From: Ehretia macrophylla
Taxonomy: Eukaryota; Streptophyta; Magnoliopsida; Boraginales; Ehretiaceae
NCBI GenBank assembly: GCA_037974665.1
Contig: CM075783.1
Span: 15,904,762 to 15,968,761, forward strand
DNA length: 64,000 bases
Direction of reading: 5' to 3'
This document shows, one piece after another, positions 33,272 to 45,737 of this stretch. Under the pieces are notes generated by a model that did no database searches, was not told the DNA's origin, and saw only the letters and a list, made by a program, of their open reading frames with translations. Every line of letters begins with the position of its first letter. Position 1 is the stretch's first letter. The translations under genes were made by a program, and so were the position numbers.

Positions 33272-36114
33272 CTTACGTAGGAAGATTATGAATTTTCCTT
33301 TGTTAATGACTTGTGTAATATTCGTTATTGTAATGAATATATCGGCAATGCCATTTCGGTGAACGATCTTTATCATCTTGACATGAACAAATGTATGCAT
33401 ATTGATTCTACTTCATCTTCCACTTTAAAACAAAAACGACGAAGAGATAATCAAATCAATCTTAAACAATTATGGCACTTAAGACTTGGTCATATCAATG
33501 ATAAAAGGATTGCATCTATGGCTCAAAATGAACTTATTGGTTCATTGGGATTTGAGCCCAGCCCTACATGTCAATCATGTATCCTTGGTAATATGACTAA
33601 GTCACCTTTTGATAGACAAGGTGTAAAGGCTACTGAATTGTTAACATTGATACCTAGTGATGTTTGTGGACCATTTAAAGAAATGGCTTGCAGTGGTTAA
33701 TACTACTTCATAACTTTTACCGATGATTATTCATGGTATGGTTATGTATACTTAATAAAGCATAAGTTTGAAGCTTTTGAAAAGTTCAAAGAGTTTAAGG
33801 CAGAAGTAGAAAACCAATTAGGAAAAAGTGTTAAAACTCTGCAATCTGATCGTGGAGTGAATACTTGAGTACTAAGTTTCTTGACTATCTCAAAGGAGTT
33901 GGTATAACATCACAAACAACACCATCTGCTACACCACAATTGAATGGGGTATCTGAATGTAGGAATCGTACATTAATGAATATGGTATGATCTATGATCA
34001 ATTACACTGATCTTCCCATTTCATTGTGGGGTCATGAACTTTTGACAGCTATCTACTTGTTGAATAGGGTTCTAACTAAAGCTGTTCCTACTACTCCGTA
34101 TGAGTTATGGGTTGGTAGGAAACCAAGTCTTAATCACATTAAGATTTGGGGATGTCCTGCTTTTGTTAAGAAACTTAAGACGGATAAGTTGGAAACCAGA
34201 TCTTATAAGGGTTGGTTTGTGGGATATCCTAAGGAAACTAAAGGATATTATTTCTACTTTCCTAGTGATCAAAGAGTTGTGATCAGCCGTGATGCTATCT
34301 TTCTTGAAAAATAGTTTGTTCAAGAAGGTGGTAGCAGGAGAAAAATAAAAATAGAGGAAGGGTCCTCTGAACCACAAATAGACCTGAATCAAGATCCTGA
34401 ACCTATTTAGCAGAATCCAAAACAAGTCATCATGCAAGTACCTCGTAGATCTGGTAGAATATCCCATTCTCTTGAACTATATGGGTATCTTCTTGAGGAA
34501 GCACAAAAACTATTTGTGGTAGAGGATAACGATCATATTGATGCTCCTACTACTTATGAGGAAGCGATACGTGATATTGATTCTGAGAAATGGAAGCAGG
34601 CAATGCAAATTGAAATGAACTCTATGTACTTCAATGATGTTTGGACCTTGGTAGACCCGCTTGAAGGAATTGTACCTATAGGTTGCAAATGGGTCTTCAA
34701 GAGAAAACTTGGAATTGATGAAAAAGTTGAGACTTTTAAAGCAAGGCTAGTTACAAAAGGTTTTCATTAGAAACAAGGTGTTGACTACGACGAAACGTTT
34801 TCACCTGTAGCCATGCTTAAGTCCATTCGCATTATGCTTGCTATTGTAGCATACTATGATTAGGATATTTGGTAGATGGATGTCAAAACTGCGTTCTTGA
34901 ATGGATATCTAGATGAAGATATCTATATTGATCAACCTTTGGGTTTTGAATCCAAGGATCATAAAGTATGCAAGCTTAAAAGATCAATTTGTGGCCTTAA
35001 ACAAGCTACTCGGTCTTGGAACATCCGATTCAATAATAAGATCAAAGAGTTTGGTTTCATAAGGAATGAAGATGAACAATGTGTTTACAAGAAGGTTAGT
35101 GGGATTGCAACCACTTTTTTGATCTTGTACGTTGATCACATTCTTATTATGGGAAATGACACGGGTCATATGATGTCCACAAAAATTTGGTTAAGTAATA
35201 AATTCTCCATGAAAGATTTGGGAGAAGCCACTTATATTTTGGGGATTTGTGTCTATAGAGATAGAACAAAAATATTAATTGGCTTATCTCAGAGCATGTA
35301 CATAGAGCGGATCTTGAAGAAATTCAAGATGGAAAGTTCAAAGAAAGATCTATTGCCTATAAGGCACAGTGTACACCTTTCTAAGGAAATGTCTCCTAAA
35401 ACCGATGAGGAAAGGCAACGTATGGATAAAGTGCCTTATGCTTCCGCGATAGGCAGTCTCATGTATTTTATGCTATGTACACGGCCTGATCTTGCTTATG
35501 CAGTAAGTATTATGAGCAGATATCAGTCCGATCCAGGTGAAGGACACTGGATTGCTATAAAACATATCTTGAAGTACTTGCGAAGAACTAAGGATCTTGT
35601 CTTAATTTATGGAGACGGTGAACTCCGTGTAGATGGATACGCTGATTCAGATTTTCAATCTGATAAAGATGATAAAAAGTCTACATCTAGGTTTGTCTTT
35701 GTATGTAATGGAGGTGCAGTCTGTTGGAAAAGTTCAAAACAGTCGGTAACTGCTGATTCTACAACTGAAGCTGAATACATCGTTGCATGTGATACTGCAA
35801 AAGAAGCAATTTGGATAAAGAAGTTCTTGATAGAGCTCGAAGTGGTTCCATCCATTGAATTACTGATACCGTTGTATTGCGATAACAATGGGGCTATTGC
35901 ACAAGCCAATGAACCAAGATCTTACCAAAAATCCAAACATATTGAAATGATATTTCATATTATTCGAGAGATTATGGCTCGAAAAGATATTAGTTTGTAG
36001 AAAGTTCCTACATTGGATAATGTAGCTGACCCACTCACCAAGCCTATGAGTCAACCACAGTTAGATCATCATCTTGAGAAGATGGGTATGCGATACCATA
36101 GTATGATACACTAA
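33272..36114 (+). pseudogene. pol: Copia pol: integrase, reverse transcriptase, RNase H, many stops
   Basis: The zinc-binding region WHLRLGHIN ... CQSCILGN is at 33473-33590. Integrase follows with FTDDYSW, LQSDRGV and the Glu-containing block; stops lie at 33698-33700 and 33866-33868. Reverse transcriptase contains WKQAMQIEM, CKWVFKRK, KARLVTKGF, MDVKTAFLNG and the catalytic box LYVDHILI, where YVDD is expected; the second Asp is His. RNase H has DGYADSDF, STTEAEYIV and YCDNNGAI and ends with NVADPLTKPM. Several TAG/TAA stops replace codons that relatives write with CAG, TGG or TAT (for example at 34768 and 34861). Inactive. Confidence 0.88.
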
Positions 36115-36138
36115 TTCTATATAATGTAGCATTAGTGC

Positions 36139-36149
36139 AAGTGGGAGAT
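36139..36149 (+). other. Copia polypurine tract
   Basis: AAGTGGGAGAT sits immediately before the LTR start TGTTAGAGATATGCCC, shortly after the pol end. Confidence 0.85.
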
Positions 36150-37446
36150 TGTTAGAGATATGCCCTAATACAGTATAGTTAGATGACCTATGTAGGTCAT
36201 TTTGATGTAAATACATGTTTTATTAATGGAATTTTGAGTCGAACCAATGGACTTAATCATATCATGGTCTTTATTCGATCGGGACATATTAATGGAAGGA
36301 TCGTATTACACGTTAATTCGTGACTGTAAATAGATTCACAAGAGATTGACTTCATTATTGTATATATTGTCTTGATATGTTACTAGACGTCACTCTAGAA
36401 CGTGAGGGTATTCCGAGAATGACGGGGACATTTCCAGAATAGATTAAAAGGTTATAATAGTCCATCATTACTATACGGTGGTGAATCTAGAAAGTCACAC
36501 ACGTTCGAGTATCATGAATAGAGTTTCTGTAATAAGCTTACAATAAGTTTAGAAACGTTAAGGAGTTAACGTTGTTATTTTTTGTCATTAAGTAGTAATG
36601 GGCCAAAAGTATAATTATTGAAAGTATTGGGGTCAAAGTATAAATATGAAAAGTTAGTTTCCAATAAATTAATCTAATATTGATTAGGATTAGTTTAATT
36701 ATAATCTATGGCTAAGATTTATTCTTATTCAAATATATGGCTAGGATTTGGCAAGATTAAGTGGAAAATTCCATAATTTTTTACGATCACTTACAACCCA
36801 ATAAACAAATATATTACACAAGACACTAAGTTGCATAGTAGACATAAATGCATGGAAAGTTACAATTTCATGCCACAAGGTTGTCTTGAAAGCTTGAATG
36901 CATTGAAGACTACATATGCATCAAACACAAGAGTGCATAGAGATAATATATGCATAGAAATCAAGAAGAAAAAATCAGAATTTTTTAACACAACTCAAGA
37001 GAGCAAAATCTGAAATTTTTCTCTTTATTTTCTCTCTCAATTTCGGCCAAGGCAAGCTTGCTTGGCTAGGCTTGTTCTCTTTCTTTCTAAACTTGTGTAA
37101 GCTCATATTTCCATCCAAATAGCTAGTACATACATTTGGTTTGTGGAGGAGAAACTCTTGGATGCTTGTGTGGACAAACTAGTGCTTTTGCAAGGTATGA
37201 AAGGCTTGTCATCATTCTTATGGTGCTTCTTTATCTTCTTGGCTGAATCTTCAAGAGGTATACTTTGATAAATTTTGTTCATTCATATATATGGTTATAT
37301 ATGCAGTATATATGTTTATTACATGGACTAGACATAAGGTATTATGGTGAATACAAATGTCATGATGCTGAAATTTTTTGAAATCATGGTTTTGCTTCCA
37401 CCTAGCTCATTATGTATATTGTGATTCACTTCTTGCTATGGTCCTT
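36150..37446 (+). repeat. Copia 3' LTR, right end lost
   Basis: Starts TGTTAGAGATATGCCCTAA. There is no second LTR in the window for comparison. The exact end is unknown because the sequence changes to chromovirus F1 near 37447. No ORF. Confidence 0.65.
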
Positions 37447-39420
37447 TCACTTAATGCAGAGGGTCTTTCAACCTTATCTTGATCAATTTGTCCTAATCTT
37501 TATTGATGACATTTTAGTATACTCTAAGGATAAGGCTGCACAGGAACGACATTTGAAGATTATGCTACAGACTTTGCAAGAAAACAAGCTTTTTGCTAAA
37601 TTCAGCAAGTGCGAATTCTGGTTGAATCAAATATCTTTTCTAGGCCATATCATTTCACATCAAGGAGTTTCAGTAGACCCAACTAAGATTGAAGTTGTTT
37701 CGTCCAAGAAGAGACCTGAAACCCTGTCAGACATCTGCAGATTTTTGGGATTGGCAGGTTACTATTGGAGGTTTGTCAAGGACTTTACCAAAATTTATGG
37801 GCCTTTGACCCAGTTGACTCAAAAGAAAATTGGCTACAACTGGGATGCTAAATGTGAATCTAGTTTCCAAGAACTGAAAATGAGACTAATTACAGCTCCT
37901 ATACTTGCTTTACCTAAAGGTACGGAAAACTTTGTTGTCTATAGTGATGCGTCTAAAGAAGGTTTGGGCTGTGTTTTAATGTAGAATGGTAAGGTGATTG
38001 CCTATGCTTCTAGAAAGTTGAAACCATATGAAGTCAATTACCCTACATATGATCTTGAGTTAGCTGCAGTCGTGTTTGCTTTGAAAAAGTAGCGTCATTA
38101 CTTGTTGGGTAGCAGATTTGAAATTTTTATTGACCACAAAAGCCTCAAGCCGAAAGCTTACTATTGCAAGTATAATTATCAAGGATTGGGTGACTTTGGA
38201 AGAAATTTGCTTGTGGAATCCAGAAACTACTACAATTGGGATTCGATTTATTAGCTTGCAAATTCAATCTAGATTGTTAACACATATTAGGGAGGCTCAG
38301 AAGACTGATCCTCAAATCTTGAAAATCCAAGAAAAAGCAAAAGGGGGAGAGTCGGAGTTTAAATTACATGCAGATGGTATCTTTAGATTTAGGGATAGAG
38401 TATGTGTTCTTGGTGATCCGACTTTGAAGAATGAGATTTTGTCTGAGGCATATAATTCAAGATATACAATTCTCTCGGGCAATACTAAAATGTACAGAGA
38501 TCTGAAATAACACTTCTGGTGGAACAATATGAAGAGGGAGATTGTTGGGTATGTATCCAGGGGTTTAACTTGCCAGAGGGTTAATGTTAAGCATCAGAGG
38601 CCAGCCGGGCTTTTGCAACCGTTGTCGATTCTGCAATAGAAATAGGTACATATAACAATGGACCTTGTGACAGATTTTCCAAGATCTCTAAGAGAGTGTG
38701 ATTCTGTTTGGGTCGTCGTGGACCGATTGACTAAAGTTTCACATTTTATTTCTGTGAACAAGTAGGATAACCTGGATAAACTATCTGAACTTTACATTGC
38801 TAACATTCTGAGACTCTATGGTGTACCAAAGAGTATAGTGTCAGATAGAGATCCCAGATTCATTTCTCATTTTTGGCAAAAGTTACAGTTGGCCATGGGG
38901 ATTAAATTGAGCTTCAGTACTACATACCATCCACAAACTGATGGCCAGTCTGAGAGAACTATCAGGATCTTGGAAGACATGCTTCGGGCATGTGTGTTGG
39001 ACTTTGGGAAGAACTGGGATAAATTTCTTTTAGCGGAGTTCGCCTACAATAATAGTTACCAATCTACTATAGGTATGGCTCCCTTCGAGGCATTGTATGG
39101 TCGTAAATGCAGATCCCCAATGTATTGGGAAGAGGTTGGAGAGATGAGAACATTTGATCCAACTATGTTACCTGAGATGATTAAGATAGTAGATAATGTT
39201 CACCTTATTTGCCAACGTATGCTTACTGCTCAAAGTCGTCAGAAGTGTTATGCTGATAAGTACCATCGGGATCTCGAGTTTGCTTTAGGTGATCAAGTAT
39301 TCCTTAAGATTTCTCCGCGAAAGGGATTGATTCGGCATGGTAAGAGTGGTTAGTCCCAGGTATGTAGGTCCATTTGAGATCACTGAAAAGGTGGGTCCCT
39401 TAGCTTACCAGTTAGCTTTG
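37447..39420 (+). pseudogene. pol: Chromovirus fragment F1: reverse transcriptase end, RNase H, integrase
   Basis: It starts inside reverse transcriptase at [17 protein letters not shown], just before the catalytic [10 protein letters not shown], and continues with RNase H (VYSDASKEGLG, TAG at 37982-37984). After HKSLK about 50 codons of RNase H are missing and the frame shifts; F2 has the identical deletion. Integrase follows with zinc-binding sequence, VSDRDPRFIS, TDGQSERTIRILEDML and LYGRKCRSP. A 5-bp deletion near 39350 breaks the tail. At 39420, after LAYQLAL, the sequence jumps to the protease region of F2. No LTR or gag belongs to F1. Confidence 0.85.
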
Positions 39421-41342
39421 CAAATCTTGTGATATATGCATTGAGGACCGTAATTTTCCTGCTGATTTAATCATACTGCCTTTTCGTGACTTCAAAATCA
39501 TATTGGGAATAGACTGGTTAGGGAAATACTATTCACAGTTGGACTGTAGAACAAAAATTGTTTACCTTCAGATTCTTGACCTACCAGTGCTTGAGATTGT
39601 TGGGAACCGCAGGGCTGCTAGGACGCCCATTTTATTGTCAATCAAGGCTTCCAAATTGATGAATAAGGGCTGTGAAGCTTACCTAGCTTATCTAATCAAT
39701 CAACCTACTAATAAGTTGAATTTGAATGAGGTTGCAATTGTTAAGGACTTCCCTGGTGTATTTCCTGAGGAATTACCGGGTTTACCACCGGACAGGTAGA
39801 TTGAGTTTGTGATTAACCTAATACGGGCATTGCGCCAGTTTTTAGAACTCCTTATAGAATGGCACCTGCTGAACTTCAGGAATTGAAAATTCAGCTTCAG
39901 ATCTTGCTTGAGAAAGGGTCTATACAACCTAGTTCTTCGCCGTGGGGTGTGCCTGTGTTACTTTTGAGAAAGAAAGACGACTCGCTACGGTTATGCATCG
40001 ACTATAGGAGACTTAATCAAGTTATGATTAAGAACAAATACCCTTTGCCATTGATTGAAGAATTGTTTGACCAACTGTAGGGTATAAGTGTGTACTCGAA
40101 TTTTGACTTGAGACAGGGTTATTATCAACTCAGGATTCGGAGTGATGATGTACCTAAAACAGCAATCAGGACTAGATATGTTCACTATGAATTTCTTGAG
40201 TTACCATTTGGGTTGACGAATGCACCGACCACATTCATGGACTTAATGCAGAGGGTCTTTCGACCTTATCTTGATCAATTTGTCGTAATCTTTATTGACG
40301 ACATTTTAGTATACTCTAAGAATAAGGCTGAACATGAACGACATTTGAAGATTATGCTACAGACTTTGCAAGTAAACAAGCTTTTTGCTAAATTCAGCAA
40401 GTGCGAATTCTGGTTGAATCAAATATCTTTTCTGGGCTATATCATTTCACATCAAGGAGTTTCAGTAGACCACCTAAGATTGAAGTTGTTTCGTCTTGGA
40501 AGAGACCTAAAACCGTGTCAGAGATTTGCAGATTTTTAGGATTGGCAGGTTACTATTGGAGGTTTGTCAAGGACTTTCCCAAAATTTCTGGCCCTTTGAC
40601 CCAGTTGACTTGAAAGAAAATTGGCTACATATGGGATGGTAAATGTGAATCTAGTTTCCAAGAACTGAAAATGAGACTAACTACAGCTCCTATACTAGCT
40701 TTACCTGAACGTACATAAAACTTTGTTGTCTACAGTGATGTGTCTAAAGAAGGTTTGGGCTGTGTTTTAATGCACAATGGTAAGGTGATTGCCTATGCTT
40801 GTAGAAAGTTGAAACCATATGAAGTCAATTACCCTACACATGATCTTGAGTTAGCTGCAGTCGTGTTTGCTTTGGAAAAGTGGTATCATTACTTGTGGGG
40901 TAACAAATTTGAAATTTTTATTGACCACAAAAGCCTCAAGCCGAAAGGCTACTGTTGCAAGTCTAATTATCAAGGATTGGGAGACTTTGGAAGAAATTTG
41001 CTTGTGGAAGTCAGAAACTACTGCAATAGGGATTCGATTTACTAGCTTACAAATTCAATCTGGATTGTTAACAGAAATAGGGAGGCTCGGAAGACTGATC
41101 CTCAGATCTTGAAAATCCAAGAAAAAGCAAAAGGGGAGAGTTGGAGTTTAAATTACATGCAAATGGTATCTTCAGATTTAGGGACAGAGTGTGTGTTCTT
41201 GGTGATCCGACTTTGAAGAATGAGATTCTATCCGAGGCACATAATTCAAGATATACAATTCACCCGGGAAGTATTAAAATGTACATAAATATGAAATAAC
41301 ACTTCTGGTGGAACAATGTAAAGAGGGAGATTGCTGGGTATG
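39421..41342 (+). pseudogene. pol: F2 pol: protease end, reverse transcriptase, RNase H, broken
   Basis: The protease end is ILGIDWLGKYYSQLDCRTK. The linker ends in FPEELPGLPPDR with a stop. Reverse transcriptase starts near 39859 with [26 protein letters not shown], stop at 40078-40080, then [19 protein letters not shown] and [11 protein letters not shown] frameshift lies near 40470, and stops at 40613 and 40717. RNase H reads [15 protein letters not shown] (catalytic Asp kept, usual DAS) to HKSLK at about 40940, followed by the same deletion as in F1. It is cut by L4 at 41342. Confidence 0.85.
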
Positions 41343-41736
41343 TGTAACGCCCCAACTTGACCCCACCTATAATCAGTCAGGACGCAATGGAATTTCAGTA
41401 TTATAACGACAGTAATACGGACGTCAAGACTCTAAACCAACCCTTTAGAACTTCATACAACCAACTCCACAAATCATCGATCAACTCCACAACCAAGTTA
41501 TCAACATACAACTCAACCATATTATACATTAAACATTCTTTCAGTAATTCATCCATAGTTATACGCCTCTGTTCCAACATCGTACATTGGCTATAACATA
41601 TACTTGCAAAATAGATTATAAACTAATCTTGCAACCTAATTATGTTCAAAAGAAAGGCTACTAAACTAGCAATATACATAAGTCTTATAATTGAGTAAGT
41701 TATACAATATAACATATTACAACAACTAAGACAAAC

Positions 41737-41828
41737 TCATGGCAACGACTCCGGCACATAAGACTTGTCCACATAAAGCACATTCTCAGCTTCTTAAGGC
41801 ACGTACTCGAAATCCTGTTCAGTATCAC
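41737..41828 (-). pseudogene. L4 copy of the candidate last exon, with one stop
   Basis: DTEQDFEYVP, stop TAA, EAENVLYVDKS, YVPESLP then TGA. The TAA stands where L2 and L7 have CAA/CAG (Gln), a C to T change. The acceptor ATGCATACAG|GT is good. Confidence 0.4.
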
Positions 41829-42860
41829 CTGTATGCATATAACGATTGAGGATGAGCTTATATAAAACAAGTCCAGTGAGGATTCGATAGATCTCTTAAC
41901 AGTATTTACTATACTCCTTAGAAATCATCTTTTGAGCAGTAAACACATAATAAACATCAATAATAATATAAGCACAACAATAATAATAATAACCAATCAA
42001 TAAGGATACTCTAGTTGGTGTAGCTCCAAACGCCATCACGATCTCAACCATCTTCTTATAACTCCCCATTACTCACGCGCCTGAGGTACCTCACTAGCCC
42101 CTCCCTCCATGGCACCTCCGCCCATGCGAGCTGGGGGTAGCCTATGATAGTCATGCCATTATCAACCTGACAGCCCAATGCTGCCTGAGAGGTGGCACAT
42201 ACATACCAAGACTCATGATAATAATAATAATCATTCATATCATAGAAGGACAACAAAGTAGGTTGCCTATCTCTCGGCTTCATCAATAATCAATCAATTA
42301 ACATTATGTCAATAACATAACATCAATTAATAACTCAACAACTAAGTTAGATGACAAAGTAGGTCATCCAACTTAACATCCATTTAACCACTCAACCAAA
42401 CCCGTATCTAACCAACAACAACCCATGATTCAACCACTCAAACAACTAAAGACATTATTTCAACATTTAAAGAAAGACAACTCAAACTTCTAAAAGTCAT
42501 AACTTATATTCTACTAATCCGATAACCTCCAAACCAGTTTCTATCACTCACCCACTCAAGAAACAACAGAAACCCCTCGGAAACCAGCCATAATCCATCT
42601 AAAACAAGCCCAACAATCCTAAAACGTCAATGCACCATGGCTGAAGTTTTCGGACTTTCACCACGACATCACAATCAAAATTTCGGCATTACAACATTAC
42701 TACCATGTATTTAACAAACTTTTAGAAGCTAACAGCAATCAATTCCAACCATCGTAACAATCTAACATTTTTTGCTCAATTTAACATTTCAACGGCTAAA
42801 AATTCAATTATATGAATTGACACAAAAATAGCATTTTGAGATCTAAAATTTTTCTCTCAG

Positions 42861-43011
42861 CTTTGGTATTATTTGATGCAAGAAAGGTGTGCAATGAGTG
42901 CCCAACAAGCAAAAACAAATTTTGGTTCAAGATTATTGGCTTAATATTGCAAGTTCTAAGAGAAAAATTGAGCAAAAATAAAGCAAAAATGGACTTGGGA
43001 GTTTCGGCCAT
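42861..43011 (-). CDS. L4 candidate first exon, MAET start
   Basis: The frame starts MAETPKSIFAL and runs through LLVGHSLHTFLAS to the position where other L LTRs have the splice donor. It is in the phase that would join the last exon in the other copies. The block (L)LVGH.L.TFLA recurs in L1, L2, L5, L6 and L7. An upstream in-frame Met lies at 43074. The donor GT is mutated to CT here. Function unknown. Confidence 0.35.
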
Positions 43012-43617
43012 GTGTGTGTGTGTTTGTGGTGTTTGAGCTTTTGTTTTATGAGTTATTTTAGTTATATTAGGCATATATAAGCAAAGTCAACAAAAATAAT
43101 AAAAGGTCAAAGGTGAACAATTAGTATTTTATTTGTCTTTAATTATTTTCTAGTCTTTTAATTCTATTTCTTGACTATTTTGCTCACCAACATGCAATTA
43201 ACTCCTAGACTAGTTTAAGTAGTATATTTTTAGTTGACAAGGAGTTTCACATGCAAAAACTTTTGCCCAACTCGGTTAAAAACTTGATTTTTTCAAAAGA
43301 AGGTGTAAAAACCCTTTTAAAGTCCTAAGCTGATTTAAAATCCGTTTTGATCAAACACATGTCTATTAATATCCGAGAGCTAGGTTTTCAAGGGTTAAAA
43401 AGACCATTTTCAAAATTATAGCGAACGTGTTTCAAAAATACTATTTATAAAAACCGACGATAAAATTTATGATGTCAATTTTGATGAAAATTTCATGAAT
43501 GCACACATAGCATGTAATATGAATATAAATGACAGAATTAGCGCATTCTAACTCATATAACACATAAACATGTCAAATCACGCAAATCTAGGCAAAGATG
43601 AAATTTGGGGTCTCACA

Positions 43618-44000
43618 GTATGTATCCAAGTGTTTAACTTGCCAGAAGGTTAAAGTTGAGCATCAGAGGCCAGTCGGGCTTCTGCAACCATTGTCGATTC
43701 TGCAATAGAAATGGGTACATATAACAATGGACCTTGTGGCTAATTTTCCAAGATCTCCAAGAGGGTGTGATTCTGTTTGGGTCATCATGGACCGATTGAC
43801 TAAGGTTTCATATTTTATTTATGTGAACAAGCAGGATAGCTTGGATAAACTAGCTGAACTTTGCATTGCTATCATTGTGAGACTCCATGGTGTATCAAAT
43901 AGTATAGTGTCAGATAGAGATCCCAGATTCACTTCTCGTTTTTGGCAAAAGTTACAGTCGGCCATGGGGACTAAATTGAGCTTCAGTACTACATAACATT
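43618..44000 (+). pseudogene. pol: F2 integrase, central part
   Basis: Resumes after L4: YVSKCLTCQKVKVEHQRP, one stop at 43707-43709, HITMDLVANFP (first catalytic Asp), a readable stretch with VWVIMDRLTK and IVSDRDPRFTS (second Asp), then SFSTT, where element E inserted at 44001. The catalytic Glu is on the far side of E at about 56240. Confidence 0.88.
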
Positions 44001-44390
44001 TGTAACGCCCTAACTCGACCCCTAATACGATCAGTCAGGATACAGCGGAATTTCGGTAGTATAACGACAGTAATATGGACATCATGGCTCTAAACCAACC
44101 CTTTAGATCATCATACAATCAACTCCACAAATCACCAATCAACTCCACAATTAAGTTAACAACATACAACGCAACCATATTATACATTAACATTCTTTCA
44201 ACAAGTCATCCATAGTTGTACGCTTCCGTTCCAACATAATACATAGGCTATAATATACATTGCAAAATATATTTAAAACCAATCTAACAACCTAATCATA
44301 ATCAAAAGAAAGACTACTAAATTCTCATACATAAGTCTTTATATTAAGGTAGGTTATACAATACATCATGTTACAACAACTAAGATAATC

Positions 44391-44482
44391 TCATGGCAAT
44401 GACTCCTGCGCATAGGACTCATCCACGTAAGGCACATTTTCTTCTTCAAGAGGCACGTACCCGTAGTCAGGCTCAGTAACAC
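44391..44482 (-). CDS. Candidate last exon in LTR L5
   Basis: VTEPDYGYVPL, EEENVPYVDES, YAQESLP then TGA. Compared with L1, L2 and L7, most differences are in third codon positions. The acceptor GCAAGCAAG|TG is off by one; an AG three bases upstream (TGCAAG|CAAGTG) would keep the frame. Confidence 0.4.
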
Positions 44483-45598
44483 TTGCTTGCAGACAACGAA
44501 TGAGAGTGAGCTTATATAAAACAAGCCCAGTGAGGAATTTATAGATCTTTAACACGTAATCACATAATCATCTATATAACATAACAATAATCATAACCAA
44601 TCAATAAGGATACTCTACTTGGTGTAGCTCCAAATGCCATCACGATTTCAACCATTTTCCTTATAACTCCTCATTACTCACGCACCCGAGGTACCTCACT
44701 AGCCCTTCCCTCCATAGCACTACCGCCCATGCGAGCTAAGGGTAGCCTTTGATAGTCATGTCGTTATCAACCCGATAGCCCAACGCTGCCCAAGAGGTGG
44801 TACACACGTATCAAGACTCATCATAATTACAATATTCATTCATATCTCCAGAGGACAACATAGCAGGTTGCCTATCTCCCGGCTTATGAATAATCAATCA
44901 ATTAATATCATTTCAACAACATAACAACAACTAATCAAATAAATAACAACCAACTAAGTTAAATGACAAAGTAGGCCACCCAACTTAACATGCATTAAAC
45001 CACACAACCAAACTCTAGTCTAACCATCAACAATTCACGATTCAATCACTCAAACACCACCCAAACAACCAAAGGCATATTTCAACATTTTAAAGAAAGA
45101 TAACCCAAACTTCTAAAAGTCATAACTTGCATTCTACTAATCCGATAACCTCTAAACCAGTTTCTATCACTCACCCACTTGATCAACAATATAAGCCCCC
45201 TCGGAAACCAACCATAATCCATCCAAATCAAGCTCAACAACCCTAAAATCCTAATGCATCATGGCTGAAATTTACAAACTTTCACACCGACATCACAATC
45301 AAAATTTCGGCATTACAACATTACTACCATGTATTTAACAAACTTTTAGAAACTAATAGCAAGCAATTCCAACCACCACAACTCCATTAATTCATCAACA
45401 AGCCAACAACTCAATTTTAATACCCGAAAAATAGAAATTCATGCTACAATAGTTCAAAACTTATACAAACACATATAATTGATCCTTAGCATCCACTGAG
45501 AACTAATATAACCTCAATTCAACATTCTAATGGTTCAAAATTCAATTATATGCAAAGACACAAAAATAGCATTTTAAGATCTAAAACTTTTCTCTTAC

Positions 45599-45737
45599 CT
45601 TTGATGAGATATGATGCAAGAAATATGTACAATGGATGCCCAACAAGTGATTTCAAGCTTTGGTTGACAAGATTTGGCTTTGAATTGCAACTTTTAATAA
45701 AAATTTGCCTTGAAAACTTGAAGAAAAAATCCTTCAT
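45599..45737 (-). CDS. Candidate first exon in LTR L5
   Basis: 46 codons starting MKDFFFKFSRQIF, through SLVGHPLYIFLAS, ending at a strong donor AAAG|GTAAGAG. The intron phase (one base before the junction) fits the last exon. It is mostly hydrophobic and basic with no recognised domain. Its counterpart in L6 is nearly identical. Translation and splicing are inferred only. Confidence 0.35.

Larger units (their letters stand above)
33262..37446 (+). mobile_element. Ty1/copia element, 3' part only
   Basis: Gag, protease and the 5' LTR are missing; the element starts abruptly inside the region before integrase and continues integrase, reverse transcriptase, RNase H, polypurine tract and the start of the 3' LTR. 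The order integrase before reverse transcriptase identifies Ty1/copia. The right end is lost where chromovirus F1 begins near 37447. No target duplication can be assigned. Confidence 0.85.
41343..43617 (-). mobile_element. Solo LTR L4 (family L)
   Basis: + strand TGTAACGCCCCAACTTGACC to GGGGTCTCACA, 2275 bp, with a perfect duplication GTATG (41338-41342, 43618-43622). The matching sequence in F1 (38548-38556) shows the empty site. The leader ORF starts with MAETPKS. The splice donor is lost (AAAGCTGAG) and the acceptor ATGCATACAG is kept. Confidence 0.92.

Noticed and set aside
42056-42286. 76-codon ORF in L4 (and its counterpart 62154-62357 in L7) as part of the LTR gene
   Set aside because: It has homologues in several L LTRs, but it lies inside the proposed intron, is broken in others, and the DNA block itself is conserved; coding cannot be separated from a conserved non-coding block by eye.
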